Positions 44,338 through 56,123 of a DNA stretch of 64,000 nucleotides are shown piece by piece. The stretch covers positions 24,576,428 to 24,640,427 of the forward strand of contig NC_064759.1 of NCBI RefSeq assembly GCF_011397635.1, read 5' to 3'. The notes beneath the pieces were generated by a model. The model had not been told where the DNA came from. It saw nothing but the letters and a program-made list of their open reading frames with translations, and made no database searches. The first letter of the stretch is position 1. Each line of letters opens with the position of its first letter. Source of the stretch: Epinephelus fuscoguttatus. Its lineage: Eukaryota > Chordata > Actinopteri > Perciformes > Serranidae. The translations under genes were made by a program, and so were the position numbers.

Positions 44338-44935
44338 AAGGTGTTTTCACCCTTGGTCCTTTTTAAATGAACTGAACTCAGTCCTCTTAAAGTGGATCAA
44401 AAGTGGGCAGACGACTTTGAGGTCAACTTCAGCTTTGACGGGCCTCAGTCCCTTTCTGTTCACACTACAGCCTATATATAATACATATTGATGTAGTATT
44501 GTTTTTACTTTGACGTGACACTGCAGTGCGGTTATGAACTTAAAATTGGAGGAAAAACTTAGCGCTTCTGTGCATTGTGGACAGTTGCTGTTTGATGCTT
44601 TCCTTGTTCCATATCTGTAGAAGTGCAGTTGCTACTCCTCGTCCACTTGTCGTGCTGTCGTTACCTGTGGCCGTGGTTCCATTGTGTTTATTATGCATCC
44701 CACTGAAATAGCATGTGATCTGTGTATGGCAAGCCTGGAGGGTTACAATACAATAGCAAAAGGCAGAGTGGACCCGCAGCGTTTCGTGTTCACAAGGCAC
44801 AGGTTAAGTGAACCACAGTCCTCTTTCACATGAACCGACAATGTGAACACAAAAAGAACAGAGTCCCTTTTCCATTGGTCCACTTTAAGAGGACTGAGTT
44901 CGGTTCAGTTATAAAGGACTAAGGGTGTTTTCACA
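44338..44935. mobile_element. MITE with long inverted ends
   Basis: The left end ggtgttttcacccttggtcc ... actcagtcctcttaaagtgg (44340-44397) is mirrored at 44878-44935 (ccactttaagaggactgagt ... aagggtgttttcacac), with a few mismatches. About 600 bp, non-coding inside. The ends resemble a common teleost hAT-like MITE. Confidence 0.7.
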
Positions 44936-45490
44936 CTTGGTCCTTTTCATCCCTCTGAGTGAACTAAGACCGTGATTCGGCATTTTTTGTGCTTATATGA
45001 ACACTCCAAGAGAACTCAGACCCCCCTGAAGCTTCAAGTCCACAGTGCGGTTCAGTTAACCTGTGCACTGTGAACACAATGTGCTCCAGGTTCACTTTGC
45101 TCTTTTGCCGTTGTATTCAGCCCTCTAGATCACATGCTGTTGCACTGGGACGCTTGAAAAAAACTGACAAAACCACATCGGCCTGACGCTAGCAAGGATA
45201 TGAAATGTAGAATACATCAAATGGTAACAGTCTACAGCACAGAAACGCTAAGGTTTTCCTCCAGTTTTAAGTACATCTGAAAGCAAGGGGCTTCATAACA
45301 GCACTACAGTGCTATGTCAAAGTAAAAACAAAACTTTATCAATATATATTATATACGGGCTATAGTGTGAGCAGAGAGAGGACTGAGGGCTGGCTCAACA
45401 GGTGCTGTCAGAACTAACACCTAAGTTTCATTTGTCAGGAAAACAAAGTCACAAAGGTGAAAGCACACATAGAGATTTGTGGTGTTGTGT
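44925..45490. repeat. second MITE copy, truncated, abutting the first
   Basis: A second gggtgttttcacacttggtc start begins inside the right end of the previous element and shares its subterminal tgtgaacac words. No clean right end was found; tcacaaaggtgaaagcacac near 45450 may be a degenerate one. The two copies look nested or tandem. Confidence 0.5.
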
Positions 45491-46163
45491 TCTTTTCGGG
45501 GAAATGAAAGCTACAGACCATGTAAATGTGGCCATTCCACATTTCCTGTTAACTCTTACATTGCTGAAGTGAGCTTGGTGTGAAATGTTTTAAGGCAATA
45601 AATCAGTAAACACTTGAGAATGCACTAAAAAGAGCCACACATATTGTCTTTTTCACTTGTTTCCTTTTGTCTCAGGATAATTGACAACTGCTCTTTTTAC
45701 TGGTGTTTGAAAATTTTTAAAAAAAAATATATATACAGAGTTCTATATCTTTATGTCTGCATCATCAGTACACCAAAACGTCAGTTACAACATCACAAAG
45801 TCAATAATTGCTCGCAAATGAAAGAAGTGATCACATTTTGCTTTAACATGTGTAGACAGATGGTTTTCTCTTCCTTTCTTCCCACTGCTGTGCAGGCTAC
45901 GGCTGTTCAACATGGCAGGGGTGTGCAAGTGACTGACACGGAGTGTGTCTGCAGGTTTTTTCATTCTCAACAAAGCCTACGGAAGGTTTCCTGCTTTATA
46001 TCTGACTCTTCACCACAGATTGGGCTTACAGTTTCACATATCCCTCCAGTACGGTGCAACAAGAGTCTTGACTTTCAGTGCCATATTTTTGATGATGTGA
46101 CCTGATTATTGGACATAACAGCTTGCAACTGCTATTATATATAACAGCAGGTCAATCAAGGTG
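45491..46163. other. 3' flank of smg9, no gene seen
   Basis: Contains a 153-residue plus-strand frame (45644-46105) without recognisable features. It should include the 3' UTR of minus-strand smg9, but no clear AATAAA was located on that strand. Confidence 0.4.
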
Positions 46164-49100
46164 TTAGCAGAGCAGGCGGCTGTATTCGGAAAGAGCCGAA
46201 GACTTTTTCTCGATACGGGCTGCGTAGTGAAACCTGTAAAACCAGACCAGACCACAACTTGTATTCACCTCGATGAAACCAGTGTTTTCATGGAGTTTTT
46301 TGTAAGAATATATATTTTTGAGCATTTTGCCATTAGCTGATTTATATAATACAGAGGCAGGCAGGAAATGTGTGGGGGTTGCTGAGCATGACACAACAAC
46401 AGAAATGCTTCAAGATCTCTGGATTACTACTGCACCCCTTTTCAAATGCACGGCCTGTTTCATTGGCAGAAAACTTACTTTTTAATACATAATGTTCTAC
46501 TTGTAACTACAAAGAGCATTGTTGTACTTACATGCCTTTTGTGTAAAGATCCAGTGTGTAGGATTTAGGGGGATATGTCACAGAAATGGAATATAAAGTA
46601 TAAGAGTGGCTCCTCATCTATGGAGATGGACATGTCCACTGCCATGTTTTTACAGCAGCTCAGAACGGACAAACCAACCACTGGCTCCAGATAGAGCCAT
46701 TTGCATTTTCACATTTTCACGTCGGCCACCGTAGTCAGAAGCCCATCTGTGATGAGCAGTGTCAGATAAACACTGACTATGTTTAAAAGGTCTTTAGTAT
46801 CCCGGTTTTGAGGCTTATCCCGGCTTTGAGCATATCCGGGATATGATGTTTACATGGAAAACAGAGAAACCTGGTTATTCATATCCCTGTATACATGATA
46901 AATACCAGTAACCTATTTTCTGATCACTGCATCCAATCTGCGCAGGCGTGTGTTACGTCTTTTACGTCTTTTGTTTACAACAGATTGAGCGGGAAATGTG
47001 ATATATTTATTATATATAGAAGTAAGACAAAAATGAGACCTCCGTGGCTTCTAGCGGGCTTAGCGTTAGTAAATACTCACGTCGCATTACAGCTATGGCT
47101 CATCCACTTCATCTTCAGCAATGGGAGGAGAGAGCGACAACAAATATTGAATACGTCACCAACTTTGATAGGTATTCGGCTGTCACTGCCACCACGCAGT
47201 ACAAGGCAACAGCGGATGAAAATACGTAGCCGTGACTGGTGGGATAGGATCGTTCTCATGGAGTTTACAGATTCAGAGTGGAGAGAAAACTTCAGAATGA
47301 GTAGGGCATCCTTCAGCCAGCTGTGTGACGTAGTTGAACCATTCATGAAACCGGGATAAGGCGTATACATGCTCCAGTATCCCGGCTTCTATCGGAGTAC
47401 TCCAGGTGGCAAAACCGGGTTTCTTGAAACCGGGAAAAGGGCATAACCCGGTTTCTGAATTCGGGATATGGTGTTTACATGCACAAACACAAAAACGGGA
47501 TACGTAAAAAACCCAATCAAAATCGGGATTCTAAAGACCTTGTAAACAGTCAATGATTTGTACAGTGAAAATGCTTTTTTTGTGCTTCTATCAGTTTAAA
47601 TTACCAGGTCTGTTTTTGTGGAGAGGTGGAGACCTCTGGGGATAATTCGGCTCCCGCTAAAAACCTCCTAATCATCTGAATCAGAAAAAGGCGAGCACAC
47701 ATCAAGTTATCAAAGAAAAAGGGTGAGTGCACCTGCACCATAACGTCGTAGGCAAGCCACCCACTTCCGACATGCCAAACAGCATGACCCCTGTTCAGAG
47801 AGACTTTGGTGAGGTGACGGTGACATGTCCCCCTTATTCCCGATGGAAATTACACGCTTAGGCGACTGGGATTAGCTGTTTGGTCATTTGTATTAGCTCA
47901 GAGTTTTTAGAATTTGGATTACAGTGGCTTTAGTAACCAAAACCAAACTGAAACTAAAAGTGAGTCGATTTTTTTTTTTTTTTTTTGGCCATTTTGCCTT
48001 TAATGGACACAACATTTACTGCACATTACACCCCTCTTCATCTTACACCATGTTTCCTGTTTCTCTCTATGCTGTCGACTGTCAAGTAAAGGCAATAATG
48101 CTCAAAAAATAAATCTGAAATGTCCCCACATCCCCAGTGCAAATAATCCCCTTACTGTTGAAACATTTCTATTATCGTGTTTGGTTGATTTATGTTGTCT
48201 TTGTCCTCAAGCACCAATGAGTGGTACGCAAATGAAGTTCATGTTATTATAAATGGAAAGCGAGCAAAAGAAAATGTGGTGTTTACCAGTTCTTCTCGGT
48301 GAGGATGGTGTGCGACAGCTGACAGCGGGGCATGGCCAGTATTTGGCTGCGGAGTTTTGAAACCATGGTGGAGAAGGCAGGATGCCCTCTGTATCCCGGG
48401 AGCAGGGAGAAGAGCGGGTATGTTCCTGAGCCTTAACACAGTACAGATTAATTCCCATTTTACACGATATACAAGAGGACAATTGAGTTTTGCCTTGTGT
48501 GACGATAAATTCTGTATAACCTGCTTTGGTCAGATTATCGTCCCCGTCATTCTCCTGCATAGGAAGGAGGAACATGTTGACTTCAGTTGACAGGTAGTCC
48601 TGCCCCAAGCCAGGGAAGATATTGCAGTCCAGCATGGACAGTGTACCTAAAATGAAACCACATATTCCCAGTCAAATCTCTACACCAAATACTAATCATA
48701 TTCACAGTATTGTCCCAAACCATTCACACTGGTTTTCCCATTTAAACTCAGTTTCAACCATTAAACATGATTTGCTCCTAAAAGTAACCACCAGCGTGGA
48801 CAGAACATAAATATGTATGAGGAGAATATTCAAGTAGTTTTGAACCTTTGTATTTGAGATGAGAGTGAGTCATTAATTTGTCCACCACCATGTGCATGTT
48901 CTTCAGATTCCTTGGGCAAAAATCATCCCGTCTGATCTTATTCTGGAGGAACACTGGAGGAATTTAAGGAAGAGATACTTTCATTTTGATATCACTGAAC
49001 CTGGTTGGCGTGTCATTTTTTGTGTTTCTGCATTAAAAAGTCACCTATATGAGGATAGTACTCCGCTCCATCGTCATTGCCTGAGGAGCCAGTGCTGTCA

Positions 49101-51293
49101 TGGCTTGCAGATGGAGTGGAGGGTTTCAGCATCTCAGCAGTCTGAAGAAACCTATCCACAAACATTATGTTTAAGTTCCTGTGTGGTAAGAACTTCTGCA
49201 TTCACCAGGGAAAAGTTGAAAAGGTTGGGTAATTAAAGCTGGGGTAGGCAATTTCATTTTGGTGTAATTTGGGCAAAAATCCCACAGTAAACTTTGAGTA
49301 TTGTGAGAGAAAACTAGACTTCTGCACCTCCTCTTGACTGTTACCAGGCTTTAGCAAATCTAGGTCATGATGGGAGACTTTGGCCAATCAGCAGTTCCTA
49401 CTGGCTGTTCTAAAAACGCAGATGTGCGTGCACTGACGTCCTTTCTGTGAATGATTTATTCCTGATTCAATGGCAGAGAATCCTGCACAGAAAGTAACTA
49501 TTCCAGCATTTGTAACAACTGCCTACACTGCAAAGCAAATAAGAAAGGAAGATGGATTTGTCAAAAAGAGTCTGAAAATAAACCAAATAAAACAAAATCT
49601 TGTTAAAAGTTGCTAAAAATGTTGCGAACAGTTTATCCTTCTGCCAACTAGAGCCAAAGGCTCATGGCTGTGACTTCAAATTCACATTTATGTAGCTAAT
49701 GTTAGCTAGAGCCCAGCGAAAACACCAGCGAAGTTCACCCAGCGAAAACACCAGCTCTGAGGTCAGCAAACTTTCTGTTGCTACGGTTACACAGGTCAGA
49801 CCCACTGCTGCTGCTAGCCACAAGCCCGCTAAAACATCCAGCACTGGGGGGTTTTGTGCTGGCTAAATTCAAACTACTCTGGCCACAAACCAAAGGTACG
49901 TTTGCAGAACTGCTGCCCGCTCTCCTCCCAGTGGCGGGGAGCGAGAAGGAGAGCGTGGGGTAAGAGGGGACCAAGTGAATGCGCTTCCTCAATTCCACAA
50001 TGGTATAATTACATAAATCAAACACTGGGTTACTGTATAAATGGTGTGCATATGCCCCTAGGTGTCTGAGGGAAGGACAGAGCAGGGAGCAGCAGGAGGA
50101 GGGTTGATTTTCAGCCTTTTTCTTTCTTTATTTCCGAGCATGTAATATTATTTTTAGACATGCTTGAGAAAAAATGCCCTTGAATTTCTAAACTTTTAAA
50201 GATATACAAGTTGTTACATTTGGTTTAAATGAATTTATATACTCTCCAAGCCAATACAATCTACTATCTAGCTACTACCCTGCTGATTAGAGTCATTGCT
50301 GTCAACTATAGAGTTATAAATTTCAGTTGTGTAGAGTCACATTAGGGGAAGTATTCACATGGAACGTTCCCTGCGTATACATGGCAAGTCATTGTCAACA
50401 GGCCTGGCTCCACCTGTATTTGCTGTTTACAAAGCCAATGGAAAGATAAACATTATTGAGCTTATGAAAAAGCAGAAGACAAATATTCTCTCAAGATACA
50501 AGATGAAATGCTCAACATTCCTGTGTGTGTGGGAAAGGGAGCTTTGAGAGCTACCCTCTTGTTTTGTTGCCTGAGCAGTAACCATATCACAGATCCATTG
50601 CAGATAAGCAAGTACCAACCTGTAAAGGTTTAAGTCAGTAAACCAGTCTTGAACCACAATGACTACATGGCACACTGTAAACAGGAAGGCGGCGATCTGA
50701 AGTGACTGTCAACGGATTATGCAGAGAGAGATCAAACAGTTACATGTGAATGTGTGCGTCCAGAAGAATTAAAATGACCAATAAACTGTCACTGAACAAT
50801 GAATCAGAGGACTAAAGGTACATATTGGTCCCCAGAGGTTATGCATCAGTATTAACATAACACAACAAGTGTTTTCACCCACTGCCATCTGCAGGCCAGA
50901 CACTGACCTGCATCTCAACGTATGTGTGAGGGAGGTTGTACTCTGGAGGCAACTTCGATCGTTGTTGATGAGGTGGTCGAGGATAGATGGGCTGAGCATT
51001 GGCTGAGGAAACAAATAAGGCAATTACACCCAACTGATCAATCCTCAACCAGCTACAGTGTTTTAAAGGCTAGCTGTCATTTCTTTCTATTCCAAAATCA
51101 CACTTCAACTCACATAGTTCATAACAAATAAAAAATACATCAGAAAAACAACTCACTGTATCCACAATACATCACTCATACCTGTGTATCCAAGAAGATG
51201 ACTCTCTCCTGTGTGATGAAGAAATCAATGCCTGTGCTCTGGTTTCCTCCTCGTTCCTTGATTTCTTGAGTCTGGGCTCTGAATACATAACCC
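46164..51293 (-). CDS. smg9: SMG9, nonsense-mediated decay factor, 3' two-thirds
   Basis: SMG9 partners SMG8 in regulating the SMG1 kinase during nonsense-mediated mRNA decay. Eight minus-strand exons: 51293-51182 (TGIDFFITQERVIFLDTQ), 51002-50908 (MLSPSILDHLINNDR), 50705-50620 (FTVCHVVIVVQDWFTDLNLY), 49151-49045 (FLQTAEMLKPSTPS), 48953-48846 (VFLQNKIRRDDFCPRNL), 48646-48521 (LSMLDCNIFPGLGQDYL), 48425-48287 (LFSLLPGYRGHPAF), 46233-46164 (SSALSEYSRLLC, stop). Phases join correctly throughout, and the order matches the human protein. One base is missing in the second exon near 50954 (95 nt instead of 96), shifting DRKLPPEY. The last exon reads AARIEKKSS where human has AARIWDGVRKSS. The exons before 51293, including the P-loop (GLQGTGKS) exon, are not visible nearby. 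Confidence 0.88.
46781..47547. mobile_element. Harbinger-like element with transposase remnant
   Basis: Inverted ends: gtttaaaaggtctttagtat at 46781 and, on the other strand, gtttacaaggtctttagaat from 47547. The next bases (cccggtttt / cccgatttt) also match. Subterminal repeats of ccgg(g)ataYg and tgtttacatg lie on both sides. The interior holds an N-terminal HARBI1-like fragment (47033-47359). About 770 bp, non-autonomous. Confidence 0.75.
47033..47359 (+). pseudogene. HARBI1-like Harbinger transposase N-terminal fragment
   Basis: Frame from the ATG at 47033 to the stop at 47357-47359. The C-terminal half reads RDWWDRIVLMEFTDSEWREN followed by FRMSRASFSQLCDVVEPFM. This is the block that precedes the DDE nuclease domain in PIF/Harbinger transposases of fish. 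The catalytic domain is absent, so it cannot transpose anything. The N-terminal residues (MRPPWLLAGLALV) may not be native. Confidence 0.7.
49225..50180. repeat. interspersed repeat in smg9 intron
   Basis: Starts with attaaagctggggtaggcaa, the beginning of a very common teleost repeat, within the smg9 intron 49152-50619. A partial direct duplication occurs at 49713-49760 (cagcgaaaacaccagc twice). A GC-richer part with short frames (49735-50025) is non-coding as far as I can see. No matching right end was identified. Confidence 0.5.
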
Positions 51294-52016
51294 CTGTGCA
51301 AACAAACATACATTACATCAGTTTAAGTCTCACTGCACTGGTTCAGCTAAATAAAAACAACTGCAATTAACAAATGCATGTTGTGGATACAGTGAAAAGT
51401 CTACATGAGAAATGAACTTAGTACTTGTGTAGTACTTTGAATTCTTTCTAAACAAATCAGTTTTAGATTTTAAACAAATTATAACCAGCTGAAACACTCC
51501 ACATTTCTCTACAGAAGCAGATGGTATGTTATATCAACTCTGTGTTCAGCAAGAGTACTGTCACTTTTTAGTGGTGTTTTTTTATTGAAGGAGAATTGCA
51601 AATCATACAGAATTACAACTGAAACAATACGTTTACTTCCATTTTTCTTATCTTTTTTTTAACAAAACATACATCACTTCTTATGTGGAGTTTTAAAAGA
51701 CAGAATTTTGCTGCTGATTTAAAGCAACAGAAATGTACTATTGGTTTGTGTTACTGGTTTTGGTAATTCAATCTTTAATCTGTGAGCATGAGCTGTTGTT
51801 GAACACTGCTTCTATTCCAAATGAACAATATAAATAGTAAATTACCAGAAAGACAAATTGGGGCTGACAGTAAACTCCTAACAAGACAACTGTGTTAGGT
51901 CTGGGTGATTCACCAACTTTTATATTCAGGTACGATTTTGGCTTCCAACAATTATGAAAACAAGATAATGGAGGTAAGACGTTAATTGTGCTCAATTCCA
52001 TTTTGCAATGATGATC

Positions 52017-52140
52017 TCATTTTGCTTCTGGAGGAGTCCCCGGCTTCCCTCCATCGTCCCTGGCTTTCATTAGCATGATGGGCTTCTCCAGGACTGGGGC
52101 TCCACTGACAGGTGCATTCTGTGATGGCTTGGCCTTGAAA
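52017..52140 (-). CDS. smg9: candidate smg9 N-terminal exon, frameshifted end
   Basis: The minus-strand frame reads NAPVSGAPVLEKPIMLMKAR then DDGGKPGTPPEAK and stops at 52017. The core resembles the proline-rich N-terminal region of SMG9 (human has APLEKPIVLMKPREEGKGP), and it lies in the right place and orientation upstream of the other smg9 exons. With one more A in the AAAA run at 52021-52024 the frame would stay open a little longer. No convincing donor follows, and the acceptor (possibly ttttcaag at about 52131) is weak. The intervening 51294-52016 holds no exon I can recognise. Confidence 0.45.
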
Positions 52141-52289
52141 AGGATCCAACGGCAGCACAAGTCGATGGGTTGCATGACCGGAGAATTGAAAGAGATTACT
52201 AAATGACCTTCCAAGGGTCTGCAAAAATCTATTCCCTTATTTATTTGCTGATTATACATGTCTGGTATCTTCACATGAAACTTTTTGTA

Positions 52290-53043
52290 CATTGATTCAA
52301 GAAGCAAATGAAGATCTAGCATCTATTTCTAAATGGTTTCGAGTGACTAGCTTTGCCAGTAAATGTGAATCATCTGCTTCTCTCTTCAGACATTATAAGC
52401 TATTACCAATTTTTAATGTTAACATATACCAGACTTGTATGTACAGCTCTCTCATGACTTGCCTGATGTTTTCCAGAACTCCTTTATCTCTTCATCAGAC
52501 ATTCACTCATATTCCACAAGACACTAAGGACTTTTATCTTCCATATTTTTTTGACTTCTCTTAATCAATATTCACTGAAATACAGAGGACCATCTCTTTG
52601 GAACGACCTTCTTCCATCTCTACAATCATCGTCTACATTATCATTATTAAAAAGTCATCTGAAAAGGATTTGAAAAGACACGTAAAACTTCATTGATTCA
52701 TTTCTAATTTATATTTTGAAAATTGCACATCCTTAACAATTTTGTATTATATCTTAGTCTGGAAGTCTTGCTCAACATTTTGGCTTCTAAACTCACCTTT
52801 TATATTTCTTTTCCCTGTATTTTCTATGCATGTATGTGCAACTAAACTAAACTAAACACGCTTTATGTCCTCATCATTTACTAACTGTGACTCATTTTTT
52901 CTGACAATGTGAATTATGTAAATATAGGCAGCTTGCATTGCCTTGGACAAACACGTCTGCAAAATTAATTCATGCAAGAGTATTTGTTCTAATGGCATCA
53001 TCATTATCATTACTATGGGTATTATTGTTTGTGTTCAACAAGC
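52290..53043. other. intergenic, nothing recognised
   Basis: AT-rich. A 90-residue plus frame (52292-52564) has no recognisable domain. If smg9 has further 5' exons on the minus strand they are not evident here. Confidence 0.4.
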
Positions 53044-54531
53044 TGGGGGGTATTCCAGAAAGCGGGTTATGTGAAAACTCAGAGTAAGTTAACCCTGAGA
53101 TGAGGGAAACTCTGAGTTATCCGTTCCAGAAAGAGAGGTAACTGAAACTCTGAGTCAGTCACCATGGTAACAGACTCTGTGAACATAACCTGCTTGCTGA
53201 CAGGTTTTCTTCAATAAACCCTGAGTTTTCCTCTGTCTCCTCCCTCTTACACGCTGTTTCATTTCCTCATTCATTCAGTCCCTGTCAAAGCTTGTATCGA
53301 AGTGCATTCATTAGCGGAGATGTACCGTCTGTCACAGTCTAAATCCTGCTGGATATTAGTTTGTTACTCAGGACTGTCTTAAGTTGTTGAATTTATGCAC
53401 ATCAATCATTTCTTTGGACATCGGTTTTTGTCTTTACATTCAAATACTACTACACAGCGAGAATTCACCCTCAGCTCAGAATCAAACCTCTGTTCTTTTT
53501 ATATTTATTATTTTTTATAACACTGTGCACAAGGATCAGACTGTCAGTCTGTTAGAGCAGCTCCCAAATGTTTATTGCACATAATGTGTAGGTCTAATTA
53601 TTTAAATTTTAAAAATTGGTATGAAGCTTTAGACATGTAGTATCAATGACTAATGATCTCTATCACTGATGTCACTGGTCGCACTGATGGAACATAATTC
53701 CTATAGCCTAATACTGGGGATTATATGTTATTATTTCTGAGTGAGCAATGGTGCAGCATTTCAGTGTCTTTAAATTTACTACATTTGTAGCTGAAATAAA
53801 GTGACTGAAATCTGTTGAGTCAAGATACAAATAGATGTGCAACATTTTAAAATCTACTGTATTTTAACCTCAACGTCTTTTCAAGTACAAATCACCAAAC
53901 ATAGTATTACTGGGTCAGACTGTGAGTTTACAGTCATGTCTTTATGTCTTTGATCTATAGCCTAGCCTATATGTTTTAAATCTTCCTATTTTTCAGTTGC
54001 TGCCTCTTGTATTTTTCCCCATCAGATTAAATCTGAACAAATATATTTTTATATATTATTAGCTAATATAATGTAATGTATCGACAGCCTGATACACAGT
54101 CAGATTCCACCACTTTATCTTCATTAAGAATTATGTAAGTCTGACAAATGATGAATAAACGGACAACACTGAAAAAAACTTTTTTATTAACTTTATGGTT
54201 AACTTATTTACACTTTCCTCGCTCTGACTCAGGCTCTTCTTTTAAAGATAAACGTGCACCGTCTGCTACACATGCATTAATATCTCTACATCCACTGGAT
54301 TAAAAAGCAGGCGCTGTCTTTTATTTACCTGTTGCCATAGTGAATCGTGGAGTTGGAGCTCCATTGATGATGGCTTGTTATTGTCGGCTTAACTCAGAGT
54401 GAACATACTCAGAGTTGACTGAACTAACTCAGATCAGCTGTTCTGGAACCGGTAACTCAGAGTTTCCCATCAACTCAGAGTTCAAGGTTAGACTCAGAGT
54501 TTGTTGAACCTCCTACCTGGAATACCCCTCA
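53044..54531. mobile_element. TIR element with actcagag subterminal repeats
   Basis: Ends are inverted: ggggggtattccag at 53045 and, on the opposite strand, gaggggtattccag from 54531. Inside both ends there are repeated aactcagagt/actctgagtt words (53075-53170 and 54390-54505). About 1.5 kb. The central part has no transposase frame that I recognise. It resembles non-autonomous Harbinger/ISL2EU-type elements of fish; class uncertain. Confidence 0.7.
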
Positions 54532-54544
54532 GGAATGTTTGGAA

Positions 54545-54778
54545 GCCTCACTTTTAGACGCTGAGTGTCACTGTCTATCTGTCATGCCCCCTTTTCCCGA
54601 GGCTCCTTTATTGACATTTTCTCATCCATCCGCTAGGACTTTCCTTCCTTTCCCTATCATCTCCATGCCCCACCCATCTTATCCACAAACCTGTTCCCAC
54701 TTCCCCCATCTGCTCTGGCTAGCCTTCCCCACCCACCTCCTCACCTGCATATCATTCCCTCATCAGCCTCTCTCCATA
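54545..54778. repeat. interspersed repeat at the left edge of duplication copy B
   Basis: Matches 32105-32300 and runs directly into tcctgatccattg, where copy B begins. The repeat may extend into the duplication, whose first 80 bases (454-535, 54784-54860) read as its continuation. In copy A this upstream part is missing. Confidence 0.6.
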
Positions 54779-55232
54779 TTTCCTGATCCATTGTTCATCA
54801 CTTATACAATGTGGTTTTTGGTCATCACTTTTGAGCCTCTGGCTGTGGTCGAAAAGTCAAAATCAGTCCTCTGTCCAGGTTGAAGTCAACACTTTCCTTG
54901 ATCTCAATGAAAAACGACATTAGATCAAGGAAAGACATGATAGAGAATTCAAAAAGATTTAGGAAACAACAACCGTGGTGCTAAGAGAATACGATGTGGA
55001 GGATAGCAAAATGAAACTAGAAGATATTATAATTTATTCCACTTTTCCTCGTATTTGATGCAGGATTACCACGTGTATGGCAACTACTGAGTTCTTCAAG
55101 ACATCTCAGAAACATCACGTCCTTCCAGGATCACTTTGCTGTTATTATTCATTTACATACTGCACAGAGCATGTATATTTACAGGGTGGGGGGTGATGTT
55201 GGTTATGCATGTAAACTTTATTTACTTAATTT

Positions 55233-56123
55233 TAGGGCTGTCAAACGATCAAAAAAATAAATCTAATTAATTACAGGATCTGTGATTAATTAATCTAATT
55301 AATCGCAAATTAATCTTATACCCATTTTTGCTGGCAAAAGCCTCAAATGAAGATATTTCAGTTCAAACACATTACATTATTATGGCTTATTGAGTAAATC
55401 ATTGAATACATAACAAAAGGTGGCTTTAGAAGTCAATAATATATTAATTCAACATTTTAGGCTGTCAGATTATCATGTCCAGCATAAAATAAATAATATG
55501 CCTTTCTAGGCTACAAAATAAATAAGCCTACCACTTAGGCTAAAAAGCCTAACTAACTAACTAACAACAAGTAGCCAAATGGAAGACAGAACAGACTACC
55601 CTGTTGCAAATGCCCCTAACAGACAACTTACAGTAAACGAGAATATCCCTGAGAGTATGCACAACAATGGTGATATTGCACTCGCCTGCTTGTAAAGTCT
55701 CAATGTGTCAACTGTCAGCATAAACAGTTTCCCGCTCACCATTAGGCCCTTGTCTTCTATGGTAGAAATCGGTCTGCAGTCGACAGCAATCCATTTTGCA
55801 GTGGTGTTTGTCAGCTTTTCAGAGGTATTCTTGCTCAGGCACTTTCCCTTGGTAAGCGTGGTTTGGCGAAGCACACTAGCAGCGCTACTGGGGCCGACCG
55901 CTGTGGAGCTCTTAACATGTTTTGCATTGCGATGATACGTTAGACTAGAAGTGCTCCGATGGTATGAAAATTCTTTCTTGCAGACATTGCATATGACCAC
56001 GGCCTTCTTAAGTGTCCCGTCTCTGAGTTTTTTTTAAATGTAAACTGTCCGTTTAGAGGGCCCAGCAATTACATTTTTTGCATGATTAATTAATCTAATT
56101 AATGCGTTAAATTGACAGTCCTA
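55233..56123 (-). mobile_element. hAT DNA transposon remnant, copy B
   Basis: Sister of 921-1870 with ends TAGGGCTGTCAA and (other strand) TAGGACTGTCAA, here closer to a perfect inverted pair. It lacks about 50 bases of the ataaataagcct repeat region present in copy A near 1215-1275. Confidence 0.75.
55596..56000 (-). pseudogene. BED-finger hAT transposase fragment, copy B
   Basis: 134 residues. The BED finger is complete here: CNVC, then SSLTYHRNAKHV with both zinc-binding His residues. AKWIAVDCRPISTIEDKGL follows. The transposase core is absent. This copy keeps the four residues lost in copy A, so it is closer to the parent. The plus-strand frame 55705-55935 is a shadow. Confidence 0.77.

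Larger units (their letters stand above)
46566..47720. repeat. common MITE split by a Harbinger-like element
   Basis: 46548-46780 (gatccagtgtgtaggattta ... ccatctgtgatgagcagtg) is the start of a repeat widespread in percomorphs, and 47570-47720 looks like its continuation. The Harbinger-like element 46781-47547 sits in between. All lie in the last intron of smg9. Confidence 0.45.

Noticed and set aside
45644-46105. 153-residue plus-strand frame as a gene downstream of smg9
   Set aside because: Low-complexity start, no recognisable domain, no splice or conservation evidence, and it overlaps the expected smg9 3' UTR.
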